Shown here: one piece after another, positions 36,213-37,292 of the stretch
Layout: each line of letters starts with the position of its first letter
How positions within the stretch are numbered: the first letter of the stretch is position 1
Assembly: GCA_018652595.1 (NCBI GenBank)
Contig: JABIBU010000014.1
Span: forward strand, 1 to 37,292
Length of the DNA: 37,292 nucleotides
Direction of reading: 5' to 3'
Source: Candidatus Magasanikiibacteriota bacterium
GTDB lineage: Bacteria > Patescibacteriota > Patescibacteriia > Magasanikbacterales > UBA922
Translations under genes and position numbers: made by a program
The notes under the pieces: generated by a model
Database searches by the model: none
Told to the model about the DNA's origin: nothing
The model's input: the letters and a program-made list of their open reading frames with translations, nothing else

Positions 36213-37292
36213 TTATTCTTTGGTTACTCTCAAAACTTCTTCTATGGTTGTTATTCCTTGTTTGGCTTTTATTAGTCCATCTTCTAGCATTGTTGCCATA
36301 TTGTTTTTTCGGGCCAAGGTTTTTATTTCGGCTGCTGAGGCGTGCTCATTAATTTTTTTTATCATGGCTTCGTCAATTTCCATTACTTCGTAAATACCAA
36401 TTCTGCCTTTGTATCCAGTTTTGCCACAGTGTCTACAGCCTTCGCCGTGGTAAAATGAAATGCTTTGTAAATTTTTTTCTCCCTTTTTTAATTTTATGTC
36501 GTGATTTTTTAGTAGGGTCGATATTTTCTTTACATCAGTGGCCTTTTGTAATTCCGAAATAGCCTTTTTCTCCAGGTGAAATTCTTTTCTGCATTTGTCA
36601 CAAATTTTTCGGACCAATCTTTGGGCAACAATTATATTTGTAGTAAAAGCAATGAGAAATGGTGGTATACCCATATCTAGTAGACGAGGTATTGTGGTGG
36701 GGGCATCGTTGGTGTGTAGAGTAGAAAGCACCAAGTGCCCTGTCATGGCAGCGTGAATAGCAATTTCAGCTGTTTCTTGGTCGCGGATTTCTCCGACCAT
36801 AATAATATCAGGATCTTGGCGCAAAAAGGCTCTAAGACCTGACGCAAAGGTAAAATCAGCCTTTGGATTAATTTGACTTTGATTTATCCCATCCACATGA
36901 TACTCAATCGGGTCTTCAATAGTAGATATATTTACATCTGGTTTGTTTAGTAATCCCAAAAGTGAGTACAGTGTTGTGGTTTTTCCAGATCCAGTCGGAC
37001 CAGTAACCATAATAGTACCATGTGGTTTGGATATGGCATGTTCTACAAGTTTTCTTGGGCGAGGTAGGAATCCTAGTTGATCCAGCGTAAGAGGTTTTTG
37101 GCCTTCGTGCAAGATACGCATAACAATCTTTTCACCGTCATAGACTGGAATAATAGAAACACGGAATGCAAGTTTTTCATCTTGTATTTTAATCTTAAAT
37201 CTTCCGTCTTGGGGTTTCATGTGTTCGTCGATTTTTAGATTTGAGAGAATTTTTATTCTAGCAATAATTCCGTTCTTTACAGTCTTTGGGAG
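36213..37292 (-). CDS. pilB: PilB/GspE-family pilus assembly ATPase (5' end outside window)
   Basis: The hexameric motor for pilus extension. The frame stays open past the track's Met at 37220 to the window edge, giving LPKTVKNGIIARIKILSNLK before MKPQDGRF, so the gene is 5'-truncated and only about 359 C-terminal residues are present. Walker A is MVTGPTGSGKTTTLYSLL, the Asp box IEDPIEYHV, Walker B IIMVGEIRDQETAEIAI, and the His box GHLVLSTLHTNDA. A zinc site with two CxxC pairs (CDKC, CRHC) and KGRIGIYEVM follows, as in assembly ATPases rather than PilT. Confidence 0.94.
   Translation of the reverse strand, partial: LPKTVKNGIIARIKILSNLKIDEHMKPQDGRFKIKIQDEKLAFRVSIIPVYDGEKIVMRILHEGQKPLTLDQLGFLPRPRKLVEHAISKPHGTIMVTGPTGSGKTTTLYSLLGLLNKPDVNISTIEDPIEYHVDGINQSQINPKADFTFASGLRAFLRQDPDIIMVGEIRDQETAEIAIHAAMTGHLVLSTLHTNDAPTTIPRLLDMGIPPFLIAFTTNIIVAQRLVRKICDKCRKEFHLEKKAISELQKATDVKKISTLLKNHDIKLKKGEKNLQSISFYHGEGCRHCGKTGYKGRIGIYEVMEIDEAMIKKINEHASAAEIKTLARKNNMATMLEDGLIKAKQGITTIEEVLRVTKE

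Noticed and set aside
1-37292. CRISPR array, prophage or IS transposase
   Set aside because: No regularly spaced direct repeats, cas genes, phage genes or transposase-like ORFs were seen in any frame.

Overview
The window is AT-rich, densely packed, and reads like a Patescibacteria (CPR) genome, probably Parcubacteria-related. This placement is inferred from gene content and style, not from a marker-gene tree. The clues are short intergenic gaps, start codons almost never preceded by a Shine-Dalgarno sequence, a VirB2-like membrane module fused to a cysteine-rich ectodomain, a type IV pilus cluster, long charged tails on ribosomal proteins, and word-like low-complexity repeats between and inside genes.

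Left part, plus strand (1-17.7 kb). A clipped gene end and a half tRNA-like remnant come first. Then follow an RluA-type pseudouridine synthase, guanylate kinase, ribosomal protein L19 with a repeat-derived tail, and tRNA-Ser(CGA). A YjdM/PhnA zinc-ribbon protein lies on the minus strand. Next are a HAD hydrolase, a class IV aminotransferase, an RlmD-like rRNA methyltransferase, a PfkB kinase (possibly adenosine kinase), a Ca2+/Na+ antiporter, S-adenosylhomocysteinase, an AlkD-like glycosylase, a MITE-like repeat, a CNNM/CorC membrane protein, an RsuA/RluB pseudouridine synthase, a DsbA-like oxidoreductase, the VirB2-like/Cys-rich protein and UvrA.

Middle part, minus strand (17.7-27.8 kb). 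A complete histidine operon is present in the enterobacterial order hisG-D-C-(BN)-B-H-A-F-IE, and it is a mosaic. The histidinol-phosphatase domain is fused to HisC rather than to HisB, HisA is the eukaryotic HIS6 type, and HisG lacks its C-terminal regulatory domain with no hisZ in view. Upstream of hisG I find what looks like a complete attenuator. It has a TTGACA-17-TACAAT promoter, a near-leaderless 16-residue leader peptide with adjacent His codons, a 10-bp hairpin, a terminator hairpin with a U-tract, and then a tRNA-His gene only 29 nt before hisG. The tRNA is itself unusual (C33, A at -1). A TrpR/YerC-like repressor, an O-antigen ligase/polymerase-like protein and a Wzx-like flippase lie upstream on the same strand.

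Right part (27.9-37.3 kb). A SpoIID/LytB protein with two NBR1-like Ig domains (plus strand) is followed by a visibly GC-rich foreign secreted-protein gene on the minus strand. That gene has a perfect consensus promoter, a structured 5' leader and a real Shine-Dalgarno site, and it is flanked by related direct repeats and by hairpins with complementary loops. Next come a nested inverted-repeat element, a Trm11/TrmG10-like methyltransferase and a type IV pilus cluster (pilO, N, M, then pilC and a 5'-truncated pilB, read on the minus strand).

The main candidate for an undescribed system is the histidine attenuator that appears to place the tRNA-His gene and the rearranged his operon under one translational control. 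The foreign cassette with kissing-loop hairpins is the second.
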